Part shown: positions 8,597 through 17,600 of the stretch, piece by piece
How positions within the stretch are numbered: position 1 is the first letter of the stretch
Layout: the number at the start of each line of letters is the position of its first letter
The notes under the pieces: generated by a model
The model's database searches: none
What the model was told of the DNA's origin: nothing
Seen by the model: only the letters and a program-made list of their open reading frames with translations
Origin: Sphingopyxis sp. HIX
GTDB lineage: Bacteria > Pseudomonadota > Alphaproteobacteria > Sphingomonadales > Sphingomonadaceae
Length of the DNA stretch: 64,000 bases
Reading direction: 5' to 3'
NCBI RefSeq assembly: GCF_001468285.1
Contig: NZ_LNSB01000017.1
Coordinates: 1 to 64,000, forward strand
Made by a program: the position numbers and the translations under genes

Positions 8597-9078
8597 TAAT
8601 CCTCCCTGTCGCGAAGCGATGGGGAGGGGGAGTGCAGGGTTGGATTGCCCCCGGCAATCCAAGTCCAGTCCGGGGGACTGGACGACCCAGCACTCTCGCG
8701 AAGCGAGTGGTGGAGGGGTGATCGACGCCCGGATACGAACCGCACCAGACGCTCTACAACGGCTTCGACATCCTCCATTACTTCGCGCGCGGGCAATCTC
8801 ACCACGGCGACACCTTGCCCGGCAAGCCATGCTTCACGCGCGGCATCCCGCGTTGGCATATTGCCCATGTCGTGCACCGCACCGTCGATCTCAATCGCGA
8901 GCTTTGCGGACGCTACGTAAAAATCGAGCACATAGGCGCCTATGGGATGCTGCCGCCGAAACTTGACCCCGCCGGGTCGCGTTCGCAGTTGCTGCCAGAG
9001 CTTGGCTTCCGGCGCGGTCATCATCCGCCGCAGTCGGCGCGCTCTTGCTATCGTCTCTTTCGACGTCTGTTGCTGCAT
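8593..9078 (-). CDS. DUF559 (Vsr-like endonuclease fold) protein
   Basis: 161 residues. Residues 7-110 carry the DUF559 core: ARRLRRMMTAPEAKLWQQLR, VKFRRQHPIGAYVLDFYV and LAIEIDGAVHD, with D/E residues placed as in very-short-patch-repair (Vsr) and PD-(D/E)xK-like nucleases. Catalysis is not proven. The gene is enclosed by inverted REP-like repeats. The right repeat supplies the GGAGGGG ribosome site just before ATG 9078, and about 40 C-terminal residues are the left repeat read through to a TAG that overlaps the popZ stop. The C-terminal tail is thus probably not conserved. This arrangement suggests a mobile cassette. Confidence 0.85.
   Translation of the reverse strand: MQQQTSKETIARARRLRRMMTAPEAKLWQQLRTRPGGVKFRRQHPIGAYVLDFYVASAKLAIEIDGAVHDMGNMPTRDAAREAWLAGQGVAVVRLPAREVMEDVEAVVERLVRFVSGRRSPLHHSLRESAGSSSPPDWTWIAGGNPTLHSPSPSLRDREDY
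8597..8719. repeat. REP-like palindromic element, left copy flanking DUF559
   Basis: Begins TAATCCTCCCT and ends TGGTGGAGGGGT like the 60-bp copies at 40711-40860, with the same hairpin at its start. The usual CCATGCGAAGCATGG hairpin is replaced by a longer branched palindrome bounded by AGTGC/GCACT. The GGAGGGGT end points into the DUF559 gene. Confidence 0.85.
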
Positions 9079-9079
9079 G

Positions 9080-9138
9080 ACCCCTCCACCATGCTTCGCA
9101 TGGTCCCCCTCCCCGTCGTTTCGCGACAGGGAGGATTA
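9080..9138. repeat. REP-like palindromic element, right copy flanking DUF559
   Basis: The reverse complement reads TAATCCTCCCT, a hairpin, then GGGGGACC, the CATGCGAAGCATG hairpin and TGGAGGGGT. It is the standard unit in inverse orientation to the copy at 8597-8719, so both GGAGGGGT ends face the nuclease gene and this one serves as its ribosome-binding region. Confidence 0.85.
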
Positions 9139-9222
9139 GGGTAGCCGTATCGTTGGCGATTCGGCGGCAAGATGGCGCCAAATCGGATCATCTTAAACCT
9201 TCCGCGGCGAAGCCGTGGGGAA

Positions 9223-10095
9223 TTACGACCCCGCCCAATCCTCGAGCAAGTACCGCGCGATCGCCAGCGGCGGCGGGGCCATGAATGGCGCGCCCATGTC
9301 GCCCGCGAGCGCCGCGCGGACGTCGGCGCGGTCGACCCACATCGCCGCTTCGATCTCGGTCGTGTCGAGCGTCAGCGCGGGGTCGTGCGCCACCGCGCGC
9401 GCGCCGATCATCAGCGACGAGGGGAAGGGCCAAGGCTGGCTCGCCACATAGGTCACGTCCGACACACGGATGCCCGCCTCCTCGAACAATTCGCGCGCCA
9501 CCGCTTCCTCGAGCGATTCGCCGGGCTCGACGAAACCCGCGAGCGCCGAGAAGAAGCCCGGCGGAAAGCCCGGCTGGCGCCCCACGAGCACGCGGCCCTC
9601 GCATTCGGCGAGCATGATCACCACCGGGTCGACGCGCGGGAAATGTTCGGCATTGCAGGCGCCGCACTTCCGCCCCCAGCCGCCGCGGAACAGAGTGCTC
9701 GGCGTGCCGCACACCGCGCAGAAGCGATGCCGCGCGTGCCAGTCGACCAGGCTGCGCGCGCCGCCGTAGAGCGCGGCTTCCTCGGTCGACAGCAGCGGCA
9801 GCAGCCGCATGACGGTACGCGAGCGCGCATCGATCCGCTGGCCTGGCGCGGGTTCGCGTACGAAGAGCGGCACCCCCGCATCATCGATTCCGAGCAGCAT
9901 CGGCGCACGGTCGTCCGCCGGATCGAAAGGCTCCCAGCGCAGCCCGCCGCCCTCGCCCGGGACGAAGTCGATCCCGTCGAGGACGAGGCACAGGGCGCGC
10001 GGATCGGCGGCGGCCGCCGCAAAGGCTGCGGCGTCGGTGCGGACCTGGTCGGCGCGGTCGAGCCGCGATCCGGTGAACCCCAAGGGCCGCGGCAT
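9223..10095 (-). CDS. nudC: NAD(H) pyrophosphatase / NAD-RNA decapping Nudix hydrolase
   Basis: 290 residues. A zinc ribbon has C126, C129, C144 and C147. The Nudix box GFVEPGESLEEAVARELFEEAGI lies at 187-209, abbreviated here as GX5EX7REXXEEXG. The NudC-specific SQPWPFPSS motif is at 219-227. The family hydrolyses NADH to NMNH and AMP and can remove NAD caps from RNA. The ATG overlaps the stop of the upstream serine hydrolase by one base (TGATG), so it is the last gene of the mutY operon. Confidence 0.95.
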   Translation of the reverse strand: MPRPLGFTGSRLDRADQVRTDAAAFAAAAADPRALCLVLDGIDFVPGEGGGLRWEPFDPADDRAPMLLGIDDAGVPLFVREPAPGQRIDARSRTVMRLLPLLSTEEAALYGGARSLVDWHARHRFCAVCGTPSTLFRGGWGRKCGACNAEHFPRVDPVVIMLAECEGRVLVGRQPGFPPGFFSALAGFVEPGESLEEAVARELFEEAGIRVSDVTYVASQPWPFPSSLMIGARAVAHDPALTLDTTEIEAAMWVDRADVRAALAGDMGAPFMAPPPLAIARYLLEDWAGS

Positions 10096-11381
10096 CAGGC
10101 GATCACGTCCTTCAGCACGGTCTCGCCGAACTTGGCCTGGAAGCTTACCGTCTCGGGCGGCATGATCTGCGTATAGCCGCCGACGCGGTAGCCGAGCTTC
10201 CGATGCACGAAGCCGATCGTCCCCGCGGCGCCCGCCCAGCCGAACAGCCCCTCGCCCCCCGGCGAGGTCGGCAGCGACACGCGCCCGCCCGCGCCGAAGC
10301 CCTGGCCGTCGACGAAGGTGCCCTTGCGGTCGACCGCGTCGCTCAGCATGTTCGACATCGCAAGCCGCGCGGTCTCGGCCTTCATGATCCTCTTGCCGCC
10401 GGTCTCGCCTTCGCCGAGCAGCATCGCGAGGAAGCGGTCGTAATCGCGCGCGCTCGACACGAGCCCGCCGCCGCCGAAGGGGTAGGGCGGCTTGTCGAGA
10501 TAGATCGACGCGCTCGCCGGATCGAAGGGGATGAGCACGCCGTTGAACAAGGCATAATTGCTGGTGAAGCGCGCGACATCCTTCGCCGCGACCTGAAAAC
10601 CGGTGCTCGTCATGCCGAGCGGATCGAAGATGCGCGCCTTCAGGAAAGCGTCGAACGCCTGCCCCGACACGACCTCGATCACCCGTCCCATCAGGTCGAG
10701 GCTGATCGAATAGCTCCACTTGGTCCCCGGCTCGTAGACGAGCGGCAAGGTCGCGAGCCGGTCGGCCATGACCGCGAGGCTGGGCGCGGCGGTGACCGGC
10801 GGCAGCCCGGGGATCGGCAGCCGGCTCGCCTGCCCGCCGACGATGCCATTGTCGTCATAGGCCTTCTTGATCGGCCCCTTCTGGATGATGTTGTAGCCGA
10901 GCCCCGCGGTGTGCGTCAGCAGCTGGCGCACCGTGATCGGGCCCTTGGCGGGGCGCACGTCGGTGATCGAGCCGTCGGGGGTGTTCTGCACCTTCATGTT
11001 CGCGAAGGCGGGCAGGAAGTCGGCGATCGGCTGGTCGAGCGTCATCTTGCCGTCCTCGATCAGCAGCATGGCGGCGATGCCGGTGACCGGCTTGGTCATC
11101 GAATAGAGCCGCCACAAGGTGTCGGGGCCGACCGGCACGCCGTCGCTGATCGACTGGACACCCGCGCCGAAGAAGCTCGCCTCCGCCTGTCCCTTGCCGA
11201 TCGCCGCGAGCGTGCCCGCCAGTTCCTTGCGGTCGACGAAGCCTTTGATGAAGGCGTTCGTCGCGGGATAGAGCTGCGCGCCGCCTTCCTTGAAGGCCCA
11301 GGCGGCATTGGGCAGCAGCAGCCCGGTTCCGCCGAGCGCCAGCCCGCCGAGCATCGCGCGGCGCGAAACCATCATGTTCAT
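10095..11381 (-). CDS. Serine hydrolase, beta-lactamase class C fold, Tat-exported
   Basis: 428 residues. The N-terminus SRRAMLGGLALGG is a good twin-arginine signal. SxxK is SMTK (S94, K97), and a KWSYSISLDLMG segment occupies the second-motif region. Probably a periplasmic esterase or peptidase-like enzyme. Its start overlaps the mutY stop (ATGA) and its stop overlaps the nudC start, so it is translationally locked between two oxidative-damage enzymes. No functional link is known. It is only distantly similar to the serine hydrolase at 4294-5523. Confidence 0.88.
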   Translation of the reverse strand: MNMMVSRRAMLGGLALGGTGLLLPNAAWAFKEGGAQLYPATNAFIKGFVDRKELAGTLAAIGKGQAEASFFGAGVQSISDGVPVGPDTLWRLYSMTKPVTGIAAMLLIEDGKMTLDQPIADFLPAFANMKVQNTPDGSITDVRPAKGPITVRQLLTHTAGLGYNIIQKGPIKKAYDDNGIVGGQASRLPIPGLPPVTAAPSLAVMADRLATLPLVYEPGTKWSYSISLDLMGRVIEVVSGQAFDAFLKARIFDPLGMTSTGFQVAAKDVARFTSNYALFNGVLIPFDPASASIYLDKPPYPFGGGGLVSSARDYDRFLAMLLGEGETGGKRIMKAETARLAMSNMLSDAVDRKGTFVDGQGFGAGGRVSLPTSPGGEGLFGWAGAAGTIGFVHRKLGYRVGGYTQIMPPETVSFQAKFGETVLKDVIA

Positions 11382-12406
11382 TGCACTCTCTCCAGCATCT
11401 TGTCGGTCAGTTTCCGGTAGAGCGTCGGCAGCCCCGCCGCGTCAAGGTCCGAGATGGGCCACCACAGGCCTTCCGTTGCGGCATCTTGGACTTCGCGGCG
11501 CACCAAGGTCAGCGTCAGGTCGAAATGGGTGAAGCCATGGTCGACCGATACGATCCCCGACTCGCGCGGCGGCGTGTCGGTCCAGTCGCCGCCGGGCAGC
11601 GCACGCATGCCGCCGAGCATGCCCTTGTCGGGGCGCCGCACCAGCCAGACCCTGCCGTCCTGCTCGATCCAGTATGCGAGGCCATGGCGATGCGGCTTCG
11701 CCTTCTTGGGCGGCTTCACCGGCAGCCGCTCGATATCGGCACGCCCGCGCGCGCGGCAGTCGGCCATCACCGGGCAGATGCCGCACGCCGGGCTGCGCAC
11801 GGTGCAGATCGTCGCGCCGAGATCCATCAGCGCCTGCGCAAAGTCGCCCGGGCGGTCAGCGGGCACCAGCGGCGCCAATGCCGCCTTGATGTCACGCTTC
11901 GCCGCGGGCAGCGGAATCTCGATCAGCCGGTGCCGCGCGATCACGCGCTCGATATTGGCGTCGACCACCACCGAGGGCCGCCCGAAGGCGATCGCCGCCA
12001 CGGCCGCCGCGGTATAGTCGCCCACGCCCGGCAGGGCACGCAGCCCCTCCTCGGTATCGGGAAACAGGCCGCCATGATCCGCCGCCACCGCGCGCGCGCA
12101 AGCGAGCAGGTTCCGCGCGCGGGCATAATAGCCGAGCCCCGCCCACGCCGCCATGACGTCGGCATCGTCGGCGGTCGCTAGATCGGCAACCGTCGGCCAG
12201 CGCGCCGTGAAGCGCTCGAAATAGCCCGCGACCGCGGCGACCGTCGTCTGCTGCAGCATGACTTCGGCCATCCACACGCGATAGGGGTCGGGGATCGCCG
12301 CGCTGCCCGGCGGAACGCGCCACGGCAGCACCCGCGCCGCGCGGTCGTACCAGCCGAACAGGCGCGCGGCGAAGCCTTCGTCGATGTCGGAAGTCTGGAC
12401 GCTCAC
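11378..12406 (-). CDS. mutY: A/G-specific adenine glycosylase MutY
   Basis: 342 residues with a GTG start. The helix-hairpin-helix motif is LPGVGDYTAAAV (125-136), catalytic residues are E48 in AEVMLQQT and D149 in VVDANIERV, and the 4Fe-4S cluster cysteines C201, C208, C211 and C217 have the standard spacing C-6-C-2-C-5-C. The C-terminal Nudix-like domain recognises 8-oxoguanine. It removes adenine mispaired with 8-oxoG. It starts an operon with the serine hydrolase and nudC and diverges from the DUF721 gene across fewer than 30 bases. Confidence 0.95.
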   Translation of the reverse strand: MSVQTSDIDEGFAARLFGWYDRAARVLPWRVPPGSAAIPDPYRVWMAEVMLQQTTVAAVAGYFERFTARWPTVADLATADDADVMAAWAGLGYYARARNLLACARAVAADHGGLFPDTEEGLRALPGVGDYTAAAVAAIAFGRPSVVVDANIERVIARHRLIEIPLPAAKRDIKAALAPLVPADRPGDFAQALMDLGATICTVRSPACGICPVMADCRARGRADIERLPVKPPKKAKPHRHGLAYWIEQDGRVWLVRRPDKGMLGGMRALPGGDWTDTPPRESGIVSVDHGFTHFDLTLTLVRREVQDAATEGLWWPISDLDAAGLPTLYRKLTDKMLERVQ

Positions 12407-12432
12407 CCCCCGCCTATGGCATGGCGCCCGCT

Positions 12433-13008
12433 ATGACGAAAGACGCGGCGGAGGATGGCCCGGCGGACAAGCCGAAGGCGAAAAAGGCGAAGGCGAAATC
12501 CGCCAAGCCCGCCGCGCGTCCCTATGAGCGCCCGCGCGGCGGCGAGGCGCGCGCGATCTCCGACCTCGTCCCCGAAATCGGCCGCACCGCCTTTCGCAAA
12601 TTCGGCTTCATCCAGTCGTCGGTGGTCAGCCGCTGGCGCGAGATCGTCGGCGACCGCCTCGCCGACGTCACCCAGCCCGCGATGATCCGTTTCCCGGCCG
12701 GACAGAAAGCCGGCGGCACGCTGCACCTGACGATCAGCGGCGCGCACGCGCCGATGCTCCAGCACGTCGCCCCCGATCTGATCGCCGCGGTCAACCGCTT
12801 CTTCGGCTATGCCGCGATCGCCACCGTGCGCATGAGCCACGGGCAGGTCACCCCCGCGCCCGCCGTTCAGCCGCCAGCAATGCTCAAACCCGTACCCGCC
12901 GAACTGGGGGACAGTTTGCGCGACATCGGCGACCCCGAGCTTCGCACCGTCCTCGAACGGATGGCGGCGGGGCTCGCGACGCCGCCCAAGCTCCCCCGCA
13001 TCAGTTGA
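12433..13008 (+). CDS. DUF721 / DciA-like protein
   Basis: 191 residues. A lysine/alanine-rich N-terminal tail precedes a DUF721 domain (ISDLVPEIGRTAFRKFGF, VSRWREIVGDRLADVTQPAMI and LHLTISGAHAPMLQHVAPDLI). DUF721 includes DciA, a loader of the DnaB helicase with a KH-like fold; whether this member does that is inferred. The start may be ATG 12433 or ATG 12421; neither has a clear ribosome site. It is 16 bases upstream of a DsbA-like gene on the same strand and diverges from mutY. Confidence 0.85.
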   Translation: MTKDAAEDGPADKPKAKKAKAKSAKPAARPYERPRGGEARAISDLVPEIGRTAFRKFGFIQSSVVSRWREIVGDRLADVTQPAMIRFPAGQKAGGTLHLTISGAHAPMLQHVAPDLIAAVNRFFGYAAIATVRMSHGQVTPAPAVQPPAMLKPVPAELGDSLRDIGDPELRTVLERMAAGLATPPKLPRIS

Positions 13009-13024
13009 GGAAGACCCGGCCCCG

Positions 13025-13753
13025 ATGAAGCCATTCCTTTCGCGTTCGATCGCCCTTGCCGCCGCCGCCGCGCTCGGCGCGCTGACGCTGTCGGCCGTGC
13101 AGGCCGCGCCTGCCAAGAAAGCCGCGGCCGCCGCGCCGCGCTGGTCGTCGACCGTCACCGCCAGCAGTATCGGCGCCTATACCGTCGGCAACCCGGCGGC
13201 AAAGATCAAGCTGGTCGAATATTTCAGCTACACCTGCCACGTCTGCGGCGATTTCGCCAAGGCGGCGGGGGTGCCTTTGAAGACGCTCTATGTCGACAAG
13301 GGGCTCGTGCTCTTCGAATATCGCAACCTCGTGCGCGATCCGATCGACATGACCGCGGCGCTGCTTGCGCGCTGCGGCGGGCCCAAGGCGTTTGCCGGCA
13401 ATCACGCCGCGATCTTCGCCGGCCAGCCCGCGCTGCTCGACAAGGTGACCAAGGCGAGCGACGCGCAGAAGACCAGCTGGTTCGAGGGCACCACCGGCCA
13501 GCGCGCGCGCAAGATCGCCGCCGACACCGGGCTCACCGCGCTGATGAGCGCGCGCGGCTACACGCTCGCGCAGCAGAACGCCTGCCTCGATAACGAGGTC
13601 GCGCAGGCCGAGCTCACCGGGATGACCAACATAGGGCGCAACGCCGACCGCGTCGGCGGCACCCCGACCTTCTTCCTCAACGGCCGCCGCATCGACGGCG
13701 TCGCCTGGCCGGTGGTGAAATCGCAACTCGACCTCGCCCTCAAGGCCTCGTAA
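13025..13753 (+). CDS. DsbA-like thioredoxin-fold protein, periplasmic
   Basis: 242 residues with a signal peptide (cleavage near SAVQA-APA). The thioredoxin fold has the redox pair C71-H-V-C74 in YTCHVCGDF and the cis-proline in GGTPTFF (P214). The inserted helical domain is of DsbA type. It probably introduces or reshuffles disulfides in exported proteins. GAGGAAG is the ribosome site. The next gene is a related lipoprotein, so the two are paralogues in one operon that leads into smc. Confidence 0.9.
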   Translation: MKPFLSRSIALAAAAALGALTLSAVQAAPAKKAAAAAPRWSSTVTASSIGAYTVGNPAAKIKLVEYFSYTCHVCGDFAKAAGVPLKTLYVDKGLVLFEYRNLVRDPIDMTAALLARCGGPKAFAGNHAAIFAGQPALLDKVTKASDAQKTSWFEGTTGQRARKIAADTGLTALMSARGYTLAQQNACLDNEVAQAELTGMTNIGRNADRVGGTPTFFLNGRRIDGVAWPVVKSQLDLALKAS

Positions 13754-13790
13754 AAGCCCGTCCTTCCCCCGATCAGTGGAGAGAATAAAC

Positions 13791-14531
13791 ATGACCCTGC
13801 TGCGTACCGCCCTGTTGACCTCGATGGGCGCGCTCGCCCTCGCCGCCTGCGGCGACAGCAAGACCGACCCCGCCAAGGAACAGGCGGCGATCGCCAAGGT
13901 CGCGGCGCCTGCGGGCAAGAGCTGGTCGCAGACCGTCACCGTCACCCCCGAGGGCGGCTATGCGATGGGCAACCCCGAGGCGCCGATCAAGGTGATCGAA
14001 TATGCCTCGCTCACCTGCTCGCACTGCGCCGATTTCTCGAACACCAGCCATGAGGAGCTGAAGCGCGACTTCGTCGACACCGGCCGCGTCAGCTTCGAGA
14101 TCCGCAACTATGTCCGCGACCCGATCGACATCACCGCCGCCGCGGTGATCCAGTGCGCGCCCAAGGAGCGCTATTTTGCGCTGATGGAAAATGCGATGGC
14201 GGCGCAGGCCGAAATCTTCGCCAACGCGCAGGGCAACCAGGCCGGCTACGAAGCCGCGATGGCCCTGCCCCCCGCACAGCGCTTCCCCGCGCTCGCCAAG
14301 GCGATCAAGCTCGACACCTTCTTCCAGTCGCGCGGCATGACCGCCGAGCAGATCAACAGCTGCCTCGGCAATGTCGCCAACCTCGAAAAGCTCGAAAAGG
14401 GCGTCAACGCGGCGAACGAAGCCTATCCGATCCCCGGCACCCCGGCGTTCATCATCAACGGCCAGCTCGCCGAAGGCATCGGCACCTGGCCGGTGCTGCG
14501 CGACCGCCTGAAAACGCTCGGCGCGCGCTGA
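13791..14531 (+). CDS. DsbA-like thioredoxin-fold lipoprotein
   Basis: 246 residues. ATG 13791 follows GGAGAG at good distance. The N-terminus ends in the lipobox LAAC with C20, so the protein is expected to be membrane-anchored. The redox site is C76-S-H-C79 in LTCSHCADF and the cis-Pro is in GTPAFIING. It resembles the preceding protein (the shared RNYVRDPIDITAAAV block corresponds to RNLVRDPIDMTAALL), a tandem duplication with one copy soluble and one lipidated. Confidence 0.9.
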   Translation: MTLLRTALLTSMGALALAACGDSKTDPAKEQAAIAKVAAPAGKSWSQTVTVTPEGGYAMGNPEAPIKVIEYASLTCSHCADFSNTSHEELKRDFVDTGRVSFEIRNYVRDPIDITAAAVIQCAPKERYFALMENAMAAQAEIFANAQGNQAGYEAAMALPPAQRFPALAKAIKLDTFFQSRGMTAEQINSCLGNVANLEKLEKGVNAANEAYPIPGTPAFIINGQLAEGIGTWPVLRDRLKTLGAR

Positions 14532-14536
14532 CGATA

Positions 14537-14569
14537 TAATCCTCCCTGCCGCGAAGCGGTGGGGAGGAT
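14537..14569. repeat. Solo half of the REP-like element
   Basis: TAATCCTCCCTGCCGCGAAG followed by CGGTGGGGAGGAT matches the first half of the 60-bp unit seen at 40711. It lies 6 bases after the DsbA-like lipoprotein stop and may act as a transcript-end hairpin before smc. Confidence 0.7.
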
Positions 14570-14669
14570 CGTTCGTCCCAACCCCCTTGCGACTCCCCCG
14601 CCCGCGCGGCATGACGGAGGCCAAGGGGGATATGTGACAAGCAGGTTGCATCATCTGCGATTCGGCCGA

Positions 14670-14692
14670 CTGCACGGGATGCGCCCGTGCAG
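14670..14692 (+). promoter_or_regulatory. Hairpin enclosing the smc start codon
   Basis: CTGCACGGG (14670-14678) pairs perfectly with CCCGTGCAG (14684-14692) across a 5-base loop. The GTG start (14687-14689) and the only upstream purine-rich stretch (GGGA) lie in or beside the stem. In mRNA this could hide the initiation site. Confidence 0.5.
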
Positions 14693-17600
14693 ATAAAACG
14701 CCTGCGCCTGACCGGTTTCAAAAGCTTCGTCGAACCCACCGAACTGCGCATCGAACCCGGGCTGACCGGCGTCGTCGGCCCCAATGGCTGCGGCAAGTCG
14801 AACCTGCTCGAGGCGATCCGCTGGGTGATGGGTGAATCCAGCCCCAAATCGATGCGCGGCGGCGGCATGGAGGACGTCATCTTCGCGGGCACGACGCAGC
14901 GCCCGCCGCGCGACTTTGCCGAGGTCGCGCTGCATTGCGACAGCGAGGGCGATATCGTCGCGGGGCTGTCCGACGCCAGCGACGGCCATGAGCTCGAGAT
15001 CATCCGCCGCATCGAACGCGGCGCGGGCAGCGCCTACCGCGCCAACGGCCGCGACGTCCGCGCCAAGGACGTCGCGCTGATCTTCGCCGACGCCGCGACC
15101 GGCGCGCACAGCCCCGCGCTCGTCAGCCAGGGCAAGATCGCCAACGTCATTTCGGCCAAGCCCACCGACCGCCGCGCGATGCTCGAGGAAGCCGCGGGCA
15201 TCGCCGGGCTGCACGTCCGCCGCAAGGACGCCGAGCAGAAGCTCCGCGCGACCGAGACCAACCTCGGCCGCCTGTCCGAAATCGTCGCCGACATGGAGGT
15301 GCGCGCCAACGCGCTGCGCCGCCAGGCACGCGCCGCCGAGCGCTACAAGAAATTGAGCGACGAGATTCGCATCGCCGAAGGCCGGCTGATCTACGCGCGC
15401 TGGCGCGATGCCGCCGCCGCCGCCGACCAGGCGCGCCGCGACGCCGATGCCGCCGAGGCCGCGGTCAAGGCCGCGCAGGAAAAGCTCGACACGCTCGCCC
15501 GCGCGCAGACCGAGGTCGCGACCCGCGTCGCCGACGCGCGCAGCGCCGCGCAGGCGCAGCGCGACGCGCTCGCCGAGGCGACCGCGACGCAGGTCCGCCT
15601 CGCGGGCGAGGAACGCGCCGCGCGCCAGCGGCTCGAAGACCTTGCGGCGCAGCAGGCGCGCCTCGCCGACGACCGGAACCGCGAAGGTGAATTCGCACGC
15701 GAGGCGCATGGCGCGCTCACCGACCTGGATGCCGAGGCCAAGACGCTGGCGCAGCAACTCGCCACCCACGAAGCCGGCAAGGCCGCGCTCGTCGACGCCA
15801 GCCAGGCGGCGCAGGCCTTGCTCCGCGACGCCGAGGTCGCGCTCGCCCAAGCGCGCGCACAGGCCGCGAGCGAGGCCGCCGACCGCCGCATCGCCGTCTC
15901 CGCCCGCGACAGCGCCGAGGGCGCCGTCCGCCGCCTGGCGAACGACAGCGCGCGCGTCGAGGCCGAGGTCGCCGCGCTCGGCGACAGCGCCGCGCTCGCC
16001 GCGCGCCAAGCCGAGGCCGCAACCGCTGCCGCCGAAGCCGAAGGCGCGATCGGCGCCGCCGAAGAGGCGCTGCAGGGCGCCGAGGCCGACCGCGAGGCCG
16101 GTGCCGCGAACCTCGCCGAAATCGAGGCCGGGCTTGCCGAGGCGCGCGCCGCCTTCGCCGCGCTCGAAGGCGAAGCCGCGACGCTCGCGCGCGCGCTCGC
16201 CGCCGCCAAGTCGGACGCCAACCCGGTGCTCGACCAGCTCCGCGTCACCCCCGGCTATGAAGCCGCGCTCGCCGCCGCGCTAGGCGACGATCTCGACGCA
16301 GGCACCGATGCCGAGGCGCAGCGCAGCTGGCGCGGCGCCGACAAACAGACGAACGACCCCGCGCTCCCCGCGGGCACCACCGCGCTCGCCGATGTCGTCC
16401 AAGCGCCCGCCGCGCTGCTCCGTCGTCTCGCCCAGGTCGCAGTCGCCGACGAAGATTCGGGCCAGCCGCTCGCGGTCGGCCAGCGCCTCGTGACCAAGGA
16501 CGGCGTAATGCGCCGCTGGGACGGTTTCGTCGCGCGCGGCGACGGCGCCACCGCGACCGAACGCCTCGTTCGCCAGAACCGCCTCGACGAGCTTTCCGCG
16601 CAGCGTCCGCAGGTCGAACTCGGCGTGATGCAGCTCGGTGAGCGCCGCGATGCCGCCAGCGCATCGCTCGCCGAGGCGACCACCGCCGTATCGGCCGCGC
16701 GCCGCGCGCTCGCCGACGCCGACGAGCGCCGCCGTACGATGCTGCGTGCGGCCGACCAGGCGCAGGCGGCGCTCGACCGGCACCGCGACGCCGCGAGCCT
16801 TTTCGACCGCCGCCGCGAAGAACTCGCCGCCGCGACGAGCGAAGCGCAAAAGGAACTCGCCGACCGCGAAGCCGCACTCGCCGCCTTGCCCGACGACAGC
16901 ATCGCGCGCGCCGCGCTCGACGCACAGGAAGCCGCCGCCGAGCGCGCCCGCGCCGACGCCAATACCGCGCGCGAGGCACAGGCCGCGCACGAACGCGCCT
17001 TCGCGGCACTCAGTGAACGCCAGGCGGTGGTCAGCGCCGAGATCAAGAGCTGGAAGGCGCGCGCCGGCGAGGCCGCGCGGCGCGTCACCGAAATGGACAA
17101 GCGCGCCGAAGCGCTTGCCGCCGAGGCGGCGAAGCTCGCCGACCTCCCCGAAAAGCTCGCCGCGCAGCGCGCCGAGGCTGAAGCGAAGCAGGCGAGCCTG
17201 CGCGAGGCGGTCGCCGCCGCCGAAGCGCACGAACGCGCCGCCGAAGCCGCGCTGCGCGAGGCCGAGGCCGCGCTGGGCTTGATCCGCGAGACGCTCGCCA
17301 CCGCGCGCGAGACCCGCGCCGGCGCGGTCGCGCGCTCCGAAAATGCCGAGCTTCGCCGCGTCGAAATGGGCCGCCTGTCGGGCGAACGCTTCGAATGCCC
17401 GCCGCCGCTGCTGCCGCAAAAAGCGGGTTTTGAAAGCGCGAGCGTCGGCGATGCCAACGCCGAATCGGGCCAGCACGACCGGCTGATCGCCGACCGCGAA
17501 CGGCTCGGCCCCGTCAACCTCGTCGCCGCCGACGAACTGGTCGAGCTCGACGCCGAGCGGATACGCAATGCCGCCGAGATCGAGGAGCTGACGCAGGCGG

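Noticed and set aside
8597..9138. Region of REP hairpins read as a CRISPR array
   Set aside because: Only two copies, inverted, with no regular spacers and no cas genes; they are palindromic intergenic repeats.
9193..9221. Further REP copy just before the nudC stop
   Set aside because: The sequence recalls the first half of the unit but is short and degenerate, so I do not list it as a separate element.
4294..11381. The two beta-lactamase-fold genes as antibiotic resistance determinants
   Set aside because: SxxK is present but one lacks the YxN asparagine and neither shows a convincing KTG context. The family is mostly esterases and peptidases, so resistance is unsupported.
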